A stretch of DNA of 64,000 nucleotides from the NCBI GenBank assembly GCA_964019425.1, contig OZ025820.1:620001-684000 (forward strand), in the 5' to 3' direction. How positions within the stretch are numbered: the stretch's first letter is position 1; every line of letters starts with the position of its first letter. Source of the DNA: Flectonema sp. DT1601. Lineage: Eukaryota > Euglenozoa > Diplonemea > Diplonemida > Diplonemidae. Shown here in pieces: positions 50,001 to 60,300 of the stretch. The position numbers and the translations under genes were made by a program. The notes beneath the pieces were generated by a model. It ran no database searches, had not been told where the DNA came from, and saw only the letters and a program-made list of their open reading frames with translations.

Positions 50001-51473
50001 ACTACAGAGGTGCTGGTACTGTAGAGTTTATTGTGGATCCAAAGACTAAGAAGTTCTACTTCCTTGAAGTTAATACTCGTCTTCAAGTTGAGCATCCTGT
50101 AACTGAATTAGTTACCAACTTAGATCTCGTAATGCTTCAGATTCTTGTTGCCATGGGAGTCCCAATGGTGAAAGCCCTGCCACAGGTGTGTAGTAGTTTA
50201 AGTTTGGTATTTGTCATTATTAAATGGAAGAAAAAGAAAAAATTAACAGGTTCGCCTCGACAAAACATTGCCGGCCCTCACTACCAGTCCAACTGAACCT
50301 CTCGGACATGCTATTGAAGTTCGTGTCTACGCAGAAGATTTTAATTTGATGCCAACAGTTGGGGATGTAGAGTTGTGGCACACATTACAAAAACCAAGCG
50401 ACACTTACTACCACAACGCTGTTGAAACAGGTACCACTATCTCTGTTCACTACGACAACATGATCAGCAAAGTTGTAACATGGGATGCTTACAGCAGAGA
50501 CTCTGCTATTAGAAAGTGTGTTCGTGCCTTGAGAAATACCGCATGCTTTGGATTAACGAACAACAAACTCTTCCTGTTATCAATGTTGGTTGATGAGCAG
50601 TTCATTGAGGGGTCACAGTTATGTACGAAGTGGATCACTGACAGGTTCGAGGCATTGAAATCTACAGCTTTCGGAATGCTCTCACCCGACTTAATTAAGT
50701 TATCAGGACAGGTAGCAACTATTTGGTTCACAGCTCATAAGAAACGCGCTCATCTTCGTCATATTCCAGCTGGTTGGTCGAATGTAGGAAATAGAACAAT
50801 CGAATCTATTTTGAAAGTTCGAAAGTCAGCACACGGAATTCTTCCACCAACTCCTTATAATCTTGCGGCAAATGCTGTTGAAGCAAAAGACGAAACAGGG
50901 GACATTCCAATAGTTATTAAATATTCACGTGATAGAAGAGGTGTATTTAATTTCTTAGGATCAAACGACTCTGTTGAACTCATTGAATTAACAGACAATG
51001 GTGTCTTCTCAATCGTAAAGGTTCAAGCCAACGGTAAGTTAGAATCATTTGTAGTAAATTGCAAGTCACCATCACAGATTGAAGAGTGTGAGGTTTCAGT
51101 AATGCGTATCGAAGACGGTATTGAAGTCACATTCCAAAAGATTCCAGCTCTGCTATTCCCTCAAAATGAAGTTGCAGAAACACCATCGACTCGTCCACCA
51201 ACTCAAACAAACTACACCTTCTCAGGAGACCAAGACGCTGCTCCAGAAGAGGTTGGTGTCACAGGCAACAAGGTCGTCTCACCAAAAATGGCCAAGGTTT
51301 TCAAAATAGTAAAACCTCAAGGCAGCACTGTATCAAAAGGAGAGACTGTTATTATCTTGGAATCCATGAAGATGGAAACAAAAGTCTTATCCAACTTTGA
51401 TGGTAAGCTTAATCTCAAATGCAAAGAAAATGACCTCGTTCGAACTGGAAAAACCCTCTTCGTTGTGGAATAA
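47015..51473 (+). CDS. Biotin-dependent acyl-CoA carboxylase alpha subunit, host of snoRNA array 2
   Basis: Three exons, 47015-47567, 49758-50185 and 50250-51473, encode 734 residues. The biotin carboxylase domain has [13 protein letters not shown] at the start, the ATP-grasp loop [30 protein letters not shown] and [14 protein letters not shown]. The C-terminal carrier domain has the biotin site ESMKMET with K701. The layout matches the alpha subunits of propionyl-CoA or methylcrotonyl-CoA carboxylase; I cannot decide between them. The protein begins almost at the catalytic domain ([11 protein letters not shown]), with no mitochondrial targeting peptide, so it may be cytosolic. Intron 1 carries the snoRNA array. 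Confidence 0.92.
47682..47769 (+). ncRNA. C/D snoRNA, A type copy 5
   Basis: Stem, boxes and SSU guide intact; opens the intronic array. Confidence 0.85.
47826..47903 (+). ncRNA. C/D snoRNA, B type copy 13
   Basis: Boxes intact. Followed by cassette C with GGGGAC in place of GGGAAC. Confidence 0.82.
48008..48082 (+). ncRNA. C/D snoRNA, B' variant copy 14
   Basis: Shifted D' present. Followed by cassette E rather than D. Confidence 0.78.
48233..48320 (+). ncRNA. C/D snoRNA, A type copy 6
   Basis: Stem, boxes and SSU guide intact. Followed by cassette F. Confidence 0.85.
48453..48530 (+). ncRNA. C/D snoRNA, B type copy 15
   Basis: Boxes intact. Followed by cassette C with one base missing (CTGGAACTTC). 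Confidence 0.82.
48634..48708 (+). ncRNA. C/D snoRNA, B' variant copy 16
   Basis: Shifted D' present. Followed by a full cassette D. Confidence 0.78.
48835..48912 (+). ncRNA. C/D snoRNA, B type copy 17
   Basis: Boxes intact. Followed by cassette E with GAGCGTTG for GAGCCTTG. Confidence 0.82.
49063..49150 (+). ncRNA. C/D snoRNA, A type copy 7
   Basis: Stem, boxes and SSU guide intact. Confidence 0.85.
49210..49287 (+). ncRNA. C/D snoRNA, B type copy 18
   Basis: Boxes intact; leader shortened to GTTTCTCAC. Followed by cassette C. Confidence 0.82.
49392..49466 (+). ncRNA. C/D snoRNA, B' variant copy 19
   Basis: Shifted D' present. Followed by a second cassette C, which makes a C-B'-C-B' tandem. 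Confidence 0.78.
49572..49646 (+). ncRNA. C/D snoRNA, B' variant copy 20
   Basis: Last copy of array 2, 111 nt before the 3' splice site of the host intron. Confidence 0.78.
50186..50249 (+). other. Intron 2 of the carboxylase gene, 64 nt
   Basis: GTGTGT to AACAG; joins MVKALPQ to VRLDKTLP. A normal short intron next to the giant one. Confidence 0.8.
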
Positions 51474-51860
51474 ACATACTACACATCAACATCTTTAGTG
51501 CATTGTAAAATATAGCTATTTCTTATTTTTTTTTGGCTTCCCCTATGCTACAAGAGAAAAGCTGTTATTTTTCTTCTATGTAAAAAAAAAAAATATGCAA
51601 ACATTTTTTTTTTATGAAGAGAATACATGTATGTATTGCCTTTACGGAAAAAAAAAAAAAAAAAAAAAACTTTTATTTTCTAATTAACGATTTATTTAAT
51701 TGTCGGGGGTTGAGTAACGTACCACCCGAATACGCTATTCCGACCAACTCAATATTCCAATATGACGACGCTTAATGCTTCTGCTTTTGTTTTATTTTTC
51801 ATATATTTTTTTTTTTAAATTTCCTCTTTCTTCCAGCCATAGAAGGATCAGGGCTCTAAA
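51474..51860. other. Intergenic, homopolymer-rich
   Basis: No gene seen. A run of more than 20 A lies near 51650; a T-rich tract with CTTCCAG ends at about 51837, 23 bp before the next ATG. Confidence 0.5.
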
Positions 51861-54800
51861 ATGGTTAAAAATAGATCAACTAATCCTAACGGAACTCTAT
51901 GGGCTAACAATAAGGATAAATTAGGAGCAAAGTTACTTGCAAAGTGGGGATGGACGGAAGGAAAGGGATTAGGTAAGAATGAAAATGGAATGACTGAGCA
52001 TGTTAAGGTTACAAAGAAAGATGACAACACGGGAGTAGGAACTTCAATGAATGTGAGCAGCTGGACAGGAAATACACTTCGGTTTGAAGACACCCTTGCG
52101 AGACTGTCAGGTAATACTTCGAAAAAGAAAAAGAAGAGATCAGGTAGCGTCTGCAGTTCTTCCTCAGAAAGTAGTGCTGCTTCTGTCAAAGACGTGTACA
52201 TTCCAAGAAGTCCAAAGGTTGGCGCCACAAACCTGATGTCTAATCGAAGAATTTATAACAGAAAACGCATTGCTGCAAAGTCCGAAATAAAAAGCAACGA
52301 TGAAGGTCGTAAAATCATTGTAGGTAAACGTCCTGATGAACTTCCCTGCCATCCAAAAGATACGAAACCTCAAAAGGTTGACCACACAGCTGATCAGCTG
52401 ACTGAAATTCAGACCTTCGCTGCCGTCAGCATGTCTGACTATTTTGCCAAGAAGGTGTGTTTTCTTTCTTACTTTACACCAGTCGTTCTCTCTGCGACCT
52501 TTCTGTTTCCCACATGATGACAAATTATAACCAAAACACCATCTTTCGAGTTTGAGTACATCGTGATACGAACATCCCATTTGGTAACTGACTCCAACTC
52601 TTTTACACAAAGCGTAGCATTCTTGTCGGGTTGGAGCCTTGATGACTTGGAGGTCAGCAATCCAACTCTCTGCCAGCTCATCTCAGGATGTGCGACCATT
52701 CCGTTTTCTGAGTGAAGATATTTTCCTGAACCTGTCTTGTAGTTGGAGGATGAAACAATACACCCGGCGAAGGGAATTCAATTGCCTGCTGAAGGCCTTA
52801 AAAAATACTGATTTAATGAGCCTGACAACATCTTTTCTGCTTTCCCTTTTCTCATTACCTGCTGTGCCTTGTGCAAATCATCAGCACACATGCTTGTCGC
52901 TGCATCTTAACGTCGCTGTCTTCTTAATAAGATGATGCTCTGCGACCGCTCTGTTTCCCACATGATGACAAATTATAACCAAAACACCATCTTTCGAGTT
53001 TGAGTACATCGTGATACGAACATCCCATTTGGTAACTGACTCCAACTCTTTTCCAGCTTCGGGGGACTTCATTTCCTGAAGTTGGATCTGCAGTCACCTT
53101 ATTGTGTGCACTTGTTGTTCTTGTTCTGTCTTTCTGTTTCCTGAATGATGATAATTATAACCAAAACACCATCTTTCGATTGAGTACTCCGTGATACGAA
53201 CATCCCATTTGGTAACTGACTCCAACTCTTTTACACAAAGCGTAGCATTCTTGTCGGGTTGGAGCGTTGATGACTTGGAGGTCAGCAATCCAACTCTCTG
53301 CCAGCTCATCTCAGGATGTGCGACCATTCTGTTTTCTGAGTGAAGATATTTTCCTGAACCTGTCTTGTAGTTGGAGGATGAAACAATACACCCGGCGAAG
53401 GGAATTCAATTGCCTGCTGAAGGCCTTAAAAAATACTGATTTAATGAGCCTGACAACATCTTTTCTGTTTTCCCTTTTCTCGTTACCTGCTGTGCACTCT
53501 GCGACCTTTCTGTTTCCCACATGATGACAAATTATAACCAAAACACCATCTTTCGAGTTTGAGTACATCGTGATACGAACATCCCATTTGGTAACTGACT
53601 CCAACTCTTTTACACAAAGCGTAGCATTCTTGTCGGGTTGGAGCCTTGATGACTTGGAGGTCAGCAATCCAACTCTCTGCCAGCTCATCTCAGGATGTGC
53701 GACCGTTCTGTTTTCTGAGTGAAGATATTTTCCTGAACCTGTCTTGTAGTTGGAGGATGAAACAATACACCCGGCGAAGGGAATTCAATTGCCTGCTGAA
53801 GGCCTTAAAAAATACTGATTTAATGAGCCTGACAACATCTTTTCTGATTTCCCTTTTTTCATTGCCTGCTGTGCCTTGTGCAAATCATCAGCACACATGC
53901 TTGTCGCTGCACCTTAACGTCGCTGTCTTCTTAATAAGTTGATACTCTGCGACCGCTCTGTTTCCCACATGATGACAAATTATAACCAAAACACCATCTT
54001 TCGAGTTTGAGTACATCGTGATACGAACATCCCATTTGGTAACTGACTCCAACTCTTTCCAACTTCTGGGAACTTCATTTCCTGAAGTTGGATCTGCAGT
54101 CACTTTATTGTGCGCACTTATTGTTCTTGTTCTGTCTTTCTGTTTCCTGAATGATGATAATTATAACCAAAACACCATCTTTCGATTGAGTACTCCGTGA
54201 TACGAACATCCCATTTGGTAACTGACTCCAACTCTTTTACACAAAGCGTAGCATTCTTGTCGGGTTGGAGCCTTGATGACTTGGATGTCAGCAATCCAAC
54301 TCTCTGCCAGCTCATCTCAGGATGTGCGACCATTCTGTTTTCTGAGTGAAGATATTTTCCTGAACCTGTCTTGTAGTTGGAGGATGAAACAATACACCCG
54401 GCGAAGGGAATTCAATTGCCTGCTGAAGGCCTTAAAAAATACTGATTTAATGAGCCTGACAACATCTTTTCTGCTTTCCTATTTCTAATTATCGCTGTGC
54501 ACTCCGCGACCTCACATGATGACAAATTATAACCAAAACACCATCTTTCGAGTTTGAGTACATCGTGATACGAACATCCCATTTGGTAACTGACTCCAAC
54601 TAGCAAGATTTTTCATCTGCAACGCTCGCTGTATTTCACTTCACCCCATGTTTAACTTATCAATTATAATAAACAGGCTGCTGGTGCTGGAGAAGTAGTT
54701 GAGGAAACATCGAAAAACACTATCTCCAGTTTTGCTGCATTTAATGCTGGTTTGTCTTCAGGAAAAACATTCGACGTCGCAAAGGAGACAAAACATGAGC

Positions 54801-55021
54801 AACACAAGAAAGATAAAGAGCACAAAAAAGATGAGAAGGAAAAAGATGCATTAAAAAAGTTTAAAAAGGAGAAGAAAGAGAAGAAGGAAAAGAAAGAGAA
54901 GAAAGCAGAGAAAGAGAAGAAACCAAAGAAAGAAAAGAAGGATAAAAAAGAGAAGAAAAAAAGAAAAGAATTGGAAGGAATCGACGGTGATTCGAAGAAG
55001 CTTAAAAAGCAAAAGAAATAG
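51861..55021 (+). CDS. PINX1: PINX1-like G-patch nucleolar protein, host of snoRNA array 3
   Basis: Two exons, 51861-52454 and 54677-55021, encode 312 residues. Residues ~15-65 form the G-patch (LGAKLLAKWGWTEGKGLGKNENGMTEHVKV...GVG). The DYFAKK motif at ~193-198 matches the EYFAKRM helix of human PINX1 and yeast Pxr1, and the intron lies exactly behind it. The tail is almost pure Lys, Glu and Asp with KKEKK repeats, typical of nucleolar proteins. G-patch proteins of this group activate the DEAH helicase Prp43 in rRNA maturation. A nucleolar rRNA-processing protein hosting rRNA-modifying snoRNAs makes biological sense. GPATCH4-like is an alternative. Confidence 0.82.
52514..52591 (+). ncRNA. 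C/D snoRNA, B type copy 21
   Basis: First element of array 3, 59 nt after the 5' splice site. Followed by cassette E. Confidence 0.82.
52742..52829 (+). ncRNA. C/D snoRNA, A type copy 8
   Basis: Stem, boxes and SSU guide intact. Followed by cassette F. Confidence 0.85.
52962..53039 (+). ncRNA. C/D snoRNA, B type copy 22
   Basis: Boxes intact. Followed by a diverged cassette C (CCAGCTTCGGGGGAC). Confidence 0.82.
53145..53219 (+). ncRNA. C/D snoRNA, B' variant copy 23
   Basis: Shifted D' present. Followed by cassette E. Confidence 0.78.
53370..53457 (+). ncRNA. C/D snoRNA, A type copy 9
   Basis: Stem, boxes and SSU guide intact; no cassette F, B follows directly. Confidence 0.85.
53521..53598 (+). 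ncRNA. C/D snoRNA, B type copy 24
   Basis: Boxes intact. Followed by cassette E. Confidence 0.82.
53749..53836 (+). ncRNA. C/D snoRNA, A type copy 10
   Basis: Stem, boxes and SSU guide intact. Followed by cassette F with one change (GCACCTTAACG). Confidence 0.85.
53969..54046 (+). ncRNA. C/D snoRNA, B type copy 25
   Basis: Boxes intact. Followed by cassette C. Confidence 0.82.
54151..54225 (+). ncRNA. C/D snoRNA, B' variant copy 26
   Basis: Shifted D' present. Followed by cassette E with GGATGTC for GGAGGTC. Confidence 0.78.
54376..54463 (+). ncRNA. C/D snoRNA, A type copy 11
   Basis: Stem, boxes and SSU guide intact; the linker after it is diverged (CTATTTCTAATTATCG). Confidence 0.85.
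54516..54593 (+). ncRNA. C/D snoRNA, B type copy 27
   Basis: Last copy of array 3, 83 nt before the 3' splice site. Leader shortened to CTCAC, as in copies 7, 10 and 18. Confidence 0.82.
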
Positions 55022-55376
55022 AGCAGCCAATTCTCAACTAGCCCTTGCGCATTACTGTCGGTGGTTATGCGCTTGATTCTGTTTAAAAAGTTTTGTTATA
55101 GTAATCACATCAGACAGCGAGCAATCACTCAAAGTCACTATTGGATTTCCTCTTCCGATCTGACAGGTCAAAGTACCTATTCCGTTTTCAAATGTTATGT
55201 CATTATGGTATCACATCAGACTTCTTATAACACATCAGTAGCTTTATTAAATCACCTTTGTTCCCTCAGCAGTTATACAACATAATCAGTTTTGTGTTTT
55301 ATCTTGTTATAAAAAATATTTTGTTTTACTTCTTATTAACTAATTTTTCTAAACAAGTAAATTAACACTATGGACA
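55022..55376. other. Intergenic
   Basis: No gene seen. CATCAGAC occurs twice (about 55108 and 55206) and the sequence is AT-rich before the next start. Confidence 0.4.
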
Positions 55377-57143
55377 ATGTCCGAGGAAACGAACCTGGAC
55401 TTCGCATCGAGAGTGTTGAAGAAAGTAAAAACAGTAAGCACTATGGAAGGATTAGGAAGGCTGACCAGTGATAATATTTTCAATGAAGAAGTAGATAAGA
55501 ATGGACCTCTAAAATCAGGAAAATTAGCTCGTTTTGGATTATTTGATAAGGAAAAGAAAGAAGTGGAACCACCGAAGGTAATATCTCCGGGAGTTGAACG
55601 TGTAAAAATTCAATTTCAAAAGCAATTCACAAGTCAAATTGTACTCAAAATGAAACTAAATGCATCAGCTGCAAGAAACCTGATCACTGACCAGAAACTG
55701 TCAGCTGCGCAGGGTATGATTCAAACTAATAATTGCGTATCAATATCTTCAATCTTACCATCTAAAAAAATAAAACAAACAGAAGAAAATACCACACTAA
55801 AGCAACAGCTTACGTACACCAAACGTCAACTGGAAGATGAACGCGAGAAGACTACCGACCTGACGAATATTTGCATGTCTACTAGTGTTGATCCCACGCA
55901 AGCCCAGCTGGGAAAACGAGGAAGTTGGGCAGAAGGCAGACCAATGCCCAGAAAAGATTCAAAGAAGACTATAACCGACAGAGTCCAAAAAGAAAAGGCT
56001 GCAATGATGTTAAGTAATAAGTTAAACAAATGTAAAAACGGAATTCGTGACTTAGTAATTGCTATTAGATCGTTTTTAGAGGAATTTAAAAACATGGCCA
56101 CCGACATTCAAATAGAAGTCTCAGAATTCGGAGCCTGTCTCAAACCTCTTTTTGAACAAGAAATACGAACCGTTGAATTGGCGTATGCAACACCAATGAA
56201 ACCGGCATCTCCAAAACAACAGTCGCCTCTGCAAAAAATAAAATGCATCTCGACTCAGACAAAGCAAACTACTTGTCGTTCTTTTCATACACAAACCGAC
56301 GTTAACAAAACGAATGTTATTAAAAAAAATGTTCCGACACCTATCCAAGACCCTATTGTAAGAGACAACCCGACATCACAACCTGAATCAGTTCCAGAAG
56401 AAGTAATCACAAAAGATATTATTCCTAATTTAATAACTGACCTGTCAGCTATTAAAGATGACCAACCACTACCCACTTCGAATGATCCTGTACCTTCGGT
56501 ATGAATCACTCTTTATGTTGGAAATAAGGTTTACTACATCAAACAAAACAAAGCAAAACAGTCAATCAGTTCTGTGATCGATGTTGTCGGAAAACTAAGC
56601 AGCATTGAAACTGAAATTATCGCAGCAACAAAAGAACTTAAGAAGATACATGTAATAGTTAAGCCTGTTGAACCAGTGAAGTCGACACGGATTCAGTCGA
56701 CGGATGTCTTGCAGAGAATGGCTGATTTCGAAGAAAGAAGTAGAATCCGATGGGAAAAAAGATATCGAGAACTGGTACAGATGAGAACATCTCAATTAGA
56801 AAAACTGTTGGTCGCTATTCAAACGAATCAGTCGATCTCAGCAATTCAAGATTGTGTTGTTAGAACAAGGTTCGATGACTATGTTAAAGTTATATCAAAT
56901 GAGCTTTATGCCTTGCAGACTTCAGGAATTCATTCTAAGCTGTACGAGCAAAGCTCTCGTCAACAACTACCAAGACATCGATCTCCAGGTAATTCATTGG
57001 GTGATATCTGTGGTGTTGGTATTAGCAAGTTCTCAAACACCCAACGTCTTCACCGTGAATTCTCGCGTAGTCAAAATCAAAATCAACGTCAAACTCAAAG
57101 ACGAGATGCTCCTTTGAGACTTCCTCAACTGGGTTTCAGCTGA
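55377..57143 (+). CDS. Coiled-coil protein of 567 residues, unrecognised
   Basis: Two exons, 55377-56498 and 56562-57143, joined across a 63-nt intron (GTATGA to AACAG), link SNDPVPS to SISSVIDVVGK. Coiled coil is likely at about 130-165, 205-265 and 375-450. Between about 270 and 370 the protein is disordered, with two degenerate STQT/HTQT motifs (CISTQTKQT, SFHTQTDVN), which can be dynein light chain LC8 docking sites. The C-terminus is glutamine-, arginine- and serine-rich. The next gene also encodes a coiled-coil protein, so a shared cytoskeletal role is possible but unproven. Confidence 0.65.
56499..56561 (+). other. Intron, 63 nt
   Basis: GT-AG. Without splicing the first frame stops soon after and the second has no ATG at its start. 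Confidence 0.7.
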
Positions 57144-57342
57144 CACAAACAATACTTTTAACCTCTCTAATCGCCTATCGATCCTTGTTTTTTTTTATTC
57201 TCGCTTTTTGTTTCCACAAAAGCCTTTCATTCTAACGAATTTACACCGCAATGCGTGATTATTATTTTATAATAGACACTAGTTGCACTCACAGAATAAT
57301 TTAAGATCCACCTTTTTCAAAGTTCAATGATACATAAGGAAT

Positions 57343-60300
57343 ATGTCAAGCGCTCATAAGGCTGCAAATCTTATAAATGTTGAAACCCACAAGGCTTCAA
57401 ATGAAGAAATAGCAGCATTGCAATTTGGCTGTGTTCAACGTGAAGAAGAATTTCAAGTAGAAAAACTCCCTGACAAGTACTACGAAAATCTTCATCAACA
57501 TCTGCAGGTCGATCCCGGAGATGACAACGTTGAACTGCTAAGGGCTAGACTTATTGAAATTGATAAAAAAGACAAACTTATTAAGTCTATGCAAGATGAT
57601 TTTATGAATGAAAAACGAGAAACAGTTTCAGCAACAACCAAAATGGTAAAAGTACTGATTCAACACGTCAACTGCAACCTACTCGCAATGAAATTACATC
57701 TTTGCAACATGCTTGATATATACACAGGAAAACAAGAAGAGGTTGAGATTGCTCAAAGCTCCATTGAAATTGGTTGGGTGTCGGTAGCTGCTAGAAAAAA
57801 ACAACAACAGCAGACACTGAGAGGGAGTGCATCTGCTAAGAAAGAAGAAATTGATACGATGTTTAAATATATCTTAGATGAGATTGGTATCAGATGGTCA
57901 ATTGCTAAGACTAAGTACACTCTTCATAATGGTCAAACTAGTTCTGAATATCGTCAGCTGTGGGAAGATCAACATTCGACTATTGAAAAACTCACATCAG
58001 AACTCAGTAACTCCCGTAGACAACTCGCATTATCTGAATCGCGATCTTCTTCTTTACAAGCTCAGGTTGATTCTTTAAAAGCTGACATGCATCGAACTCG
58101 AAAACACTACTTCACTGAACTCCTCCTTAAAAACGACAGAATTCGTGAACTAGACACAAAACTATCGTCATTATTAGGACCAGGACACGTCATCAAATCA
58201 ATCCCGAAAATAGCTCACTTTGGAGATGACGAAGACGAAGACGATCCATCTGAAGCAGAACCTGAAGAAGAAGATCAAGAAAAAGCTTTAATCTCCAGGC
58301 TAAACGAAGAACTAGAATTAGGAAGAAGACAAGTAATAGAAAAGACAAGACAAGCTACAATGATGGCAACAGATATAAAGAAATATCGATCACAAATAGA
58401 GGAATTGAAGATCGAATTAGAAAGGAAATGGTCTCTTGAGGACATCGAGACATACGAAAGCTCTGAGGCATCAGAACCGATATCTCAACCGGAAGAACAA
58501 AGTTTTCAACATGACTGCTCAAGCGATGCATCCATTGGATCTGAGCAATTCCAATCAGACTCACTATCAGTTTTAGGATCTGACGTTCCTGTTGATGGAA
58601 CGTTTGTTGAGATAGCGTTACAAGAAATGATCTTGTTAGGAACAATTCGAACCCTCTGTCTGAAGAAAAAACTCAAAGACCCAATTGACACTACTAACAT
58701 TCTTCATATTGAAATCACTAAACAATGTCCAGCAGTTTTAATTGATTCATCAGAACAAGATATTAAAAATAGTTTTCAAAGCAATGGATCAATCAGTGAT
58801 AAGGCTGTTGAGCGGCATTCGGTGTTGCATTCACGAGCTGCTTCGTTGTTTCCGGTTAGGAAATCCGTATCAATCTTAGAGCAGATATCAACAGAAAGTT
58901 ATCACACGCTGGAACAAGAACTGCAGGAATCTCATGAGAATTGTCAACGTTATGAAATTCTGAATGACTTTTTCGAAGACTTCACGGATTTATATCAAGA
59001 ATGTAGTCGTGAACTCCTTGCTATCCATCCCCTCCAAACAACAACAGAATCAACGAAAGATTCCTCTCAAGAACTAACCATCATCGACAACGAAGAAATA
59101 TCCAATCTACAAGAAAAAATAAAAACCCTTGAGAAAATAATATCAGAAAAGAACGACGCGATTAATGAATTAGAACGTAGGTTTCAAGAAGAAGCAAGTG
59201 ATCAATTGGTACAACTATCAGAGAGGTTGTCATCATCAGAAGAACAGATATTACAACAAGAAATATTAATAAGTGAATACAAACATTTAAATAATGTTCT
59301 AAGAAACCAGTTTGTTGCCGCATCAAAACAAGATTCAATCGCAATCACGAACTCTAGTACTGTTGAAAATTCAAAACAATCAGCAGATCAACACTTAGAA
59401 GAAAATAAAAGACTTAGAAGAAGCATTGAACACCTAAAACTCGTTTTGGAAGATGGCAGATCAAACTTAAGATTACTACGAGAAGCACAATGCTCTTTAA
59501 TAGCTGATTTCAGAGTGTATAAAGAAGACCATAGGAATTGTTTTAATGAAGACATTTCAGTTGACGAAAGTCTTAATCAGTCTTTGTGGGGTATTAGAGG
59601 AGCCGCTGGTGAAACCACACAAGATATTTTACGACGTATCGTCATCGATGATATTCTTGTTAAGAATCAAACAAAACAAGACGTTGCTCCGTTAGAATCA
59701 CTTCTACTTGACGCGATATCGAGTGGTCAGCTTCCTGCTAGTTATTTACTTCACTTTTTAACTGATGAGCAGCTTTCAACTTTGAATGAAGAAGCTGAGG
59801 AATTTCATCGAAATTCACAAAAAATTGATTCGCACGCAGCGGATGGAAATTCATCATCAGAAACGATTGCGATGTTAATGTCTCTGACCGATCAAACGGA
59901 TAATAAAAGTCATCCTACTGAGGAAGGCAATCGAAGTAATAATTCTCCGGAGGCTTCGATATTTGGACACCCGTTTTCACCAATTATGAACACTCGTGTT
60001 GATAACAACAATCCTATTATCGAATCGAAAACACCACAAACGCCACAAACAACACAAACGCCACAAACAAAAAACACCATCATCCCGGTTGTTGAAAACA
60101 ATAATAACATTACTGACAATACGGAACCAGAACTACTATCTAATACCCACCAGAACGAATGTAAATCACAAGACGACATCGTAGTAAGTGATAGTAAGCA
60201 AACAGACCGATTGGTAACCGTTATTCAAAAGCATGATGATGATGATGATGATGATAATAAGAAAATAGAAAAACAAACGATAATCCACACGAAAGAAGAT

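Larger units (their letters stand above)
52489..54600 (+). repeat. C/D snoRNA array 3 (7 B-type, 4 A-type), intronic
   Basis: Order: B, E, A, F, B, C, B', E, A, B, E, A, F, B, C, B', E, A, B. The E-A pair occurs four times and cassette D is absent. Same orientation as the host gene. Confidence 0.88.
52455..54676 (+). other. Intron of the PINX1-like gene, 2222 nt, snoRNA host
   Basis: GTGTGT to AACAG; joins SDYFAKK to AAGAGEVVEE. About 34 nt at the 5' side and 76 nt at the 3' side lie outside the array. Confidence 0.88.

Noticed and set aside
20421-54600. CRISPR-like or integron-like array (conserved unit alternating with different spacers)
   Set aside because: The host is a eukaryote, units are 75-88 nt with C/D boxes and rRNA guides, and the spacers are few and recur. 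The snoRNA reading explains the conserved parts.
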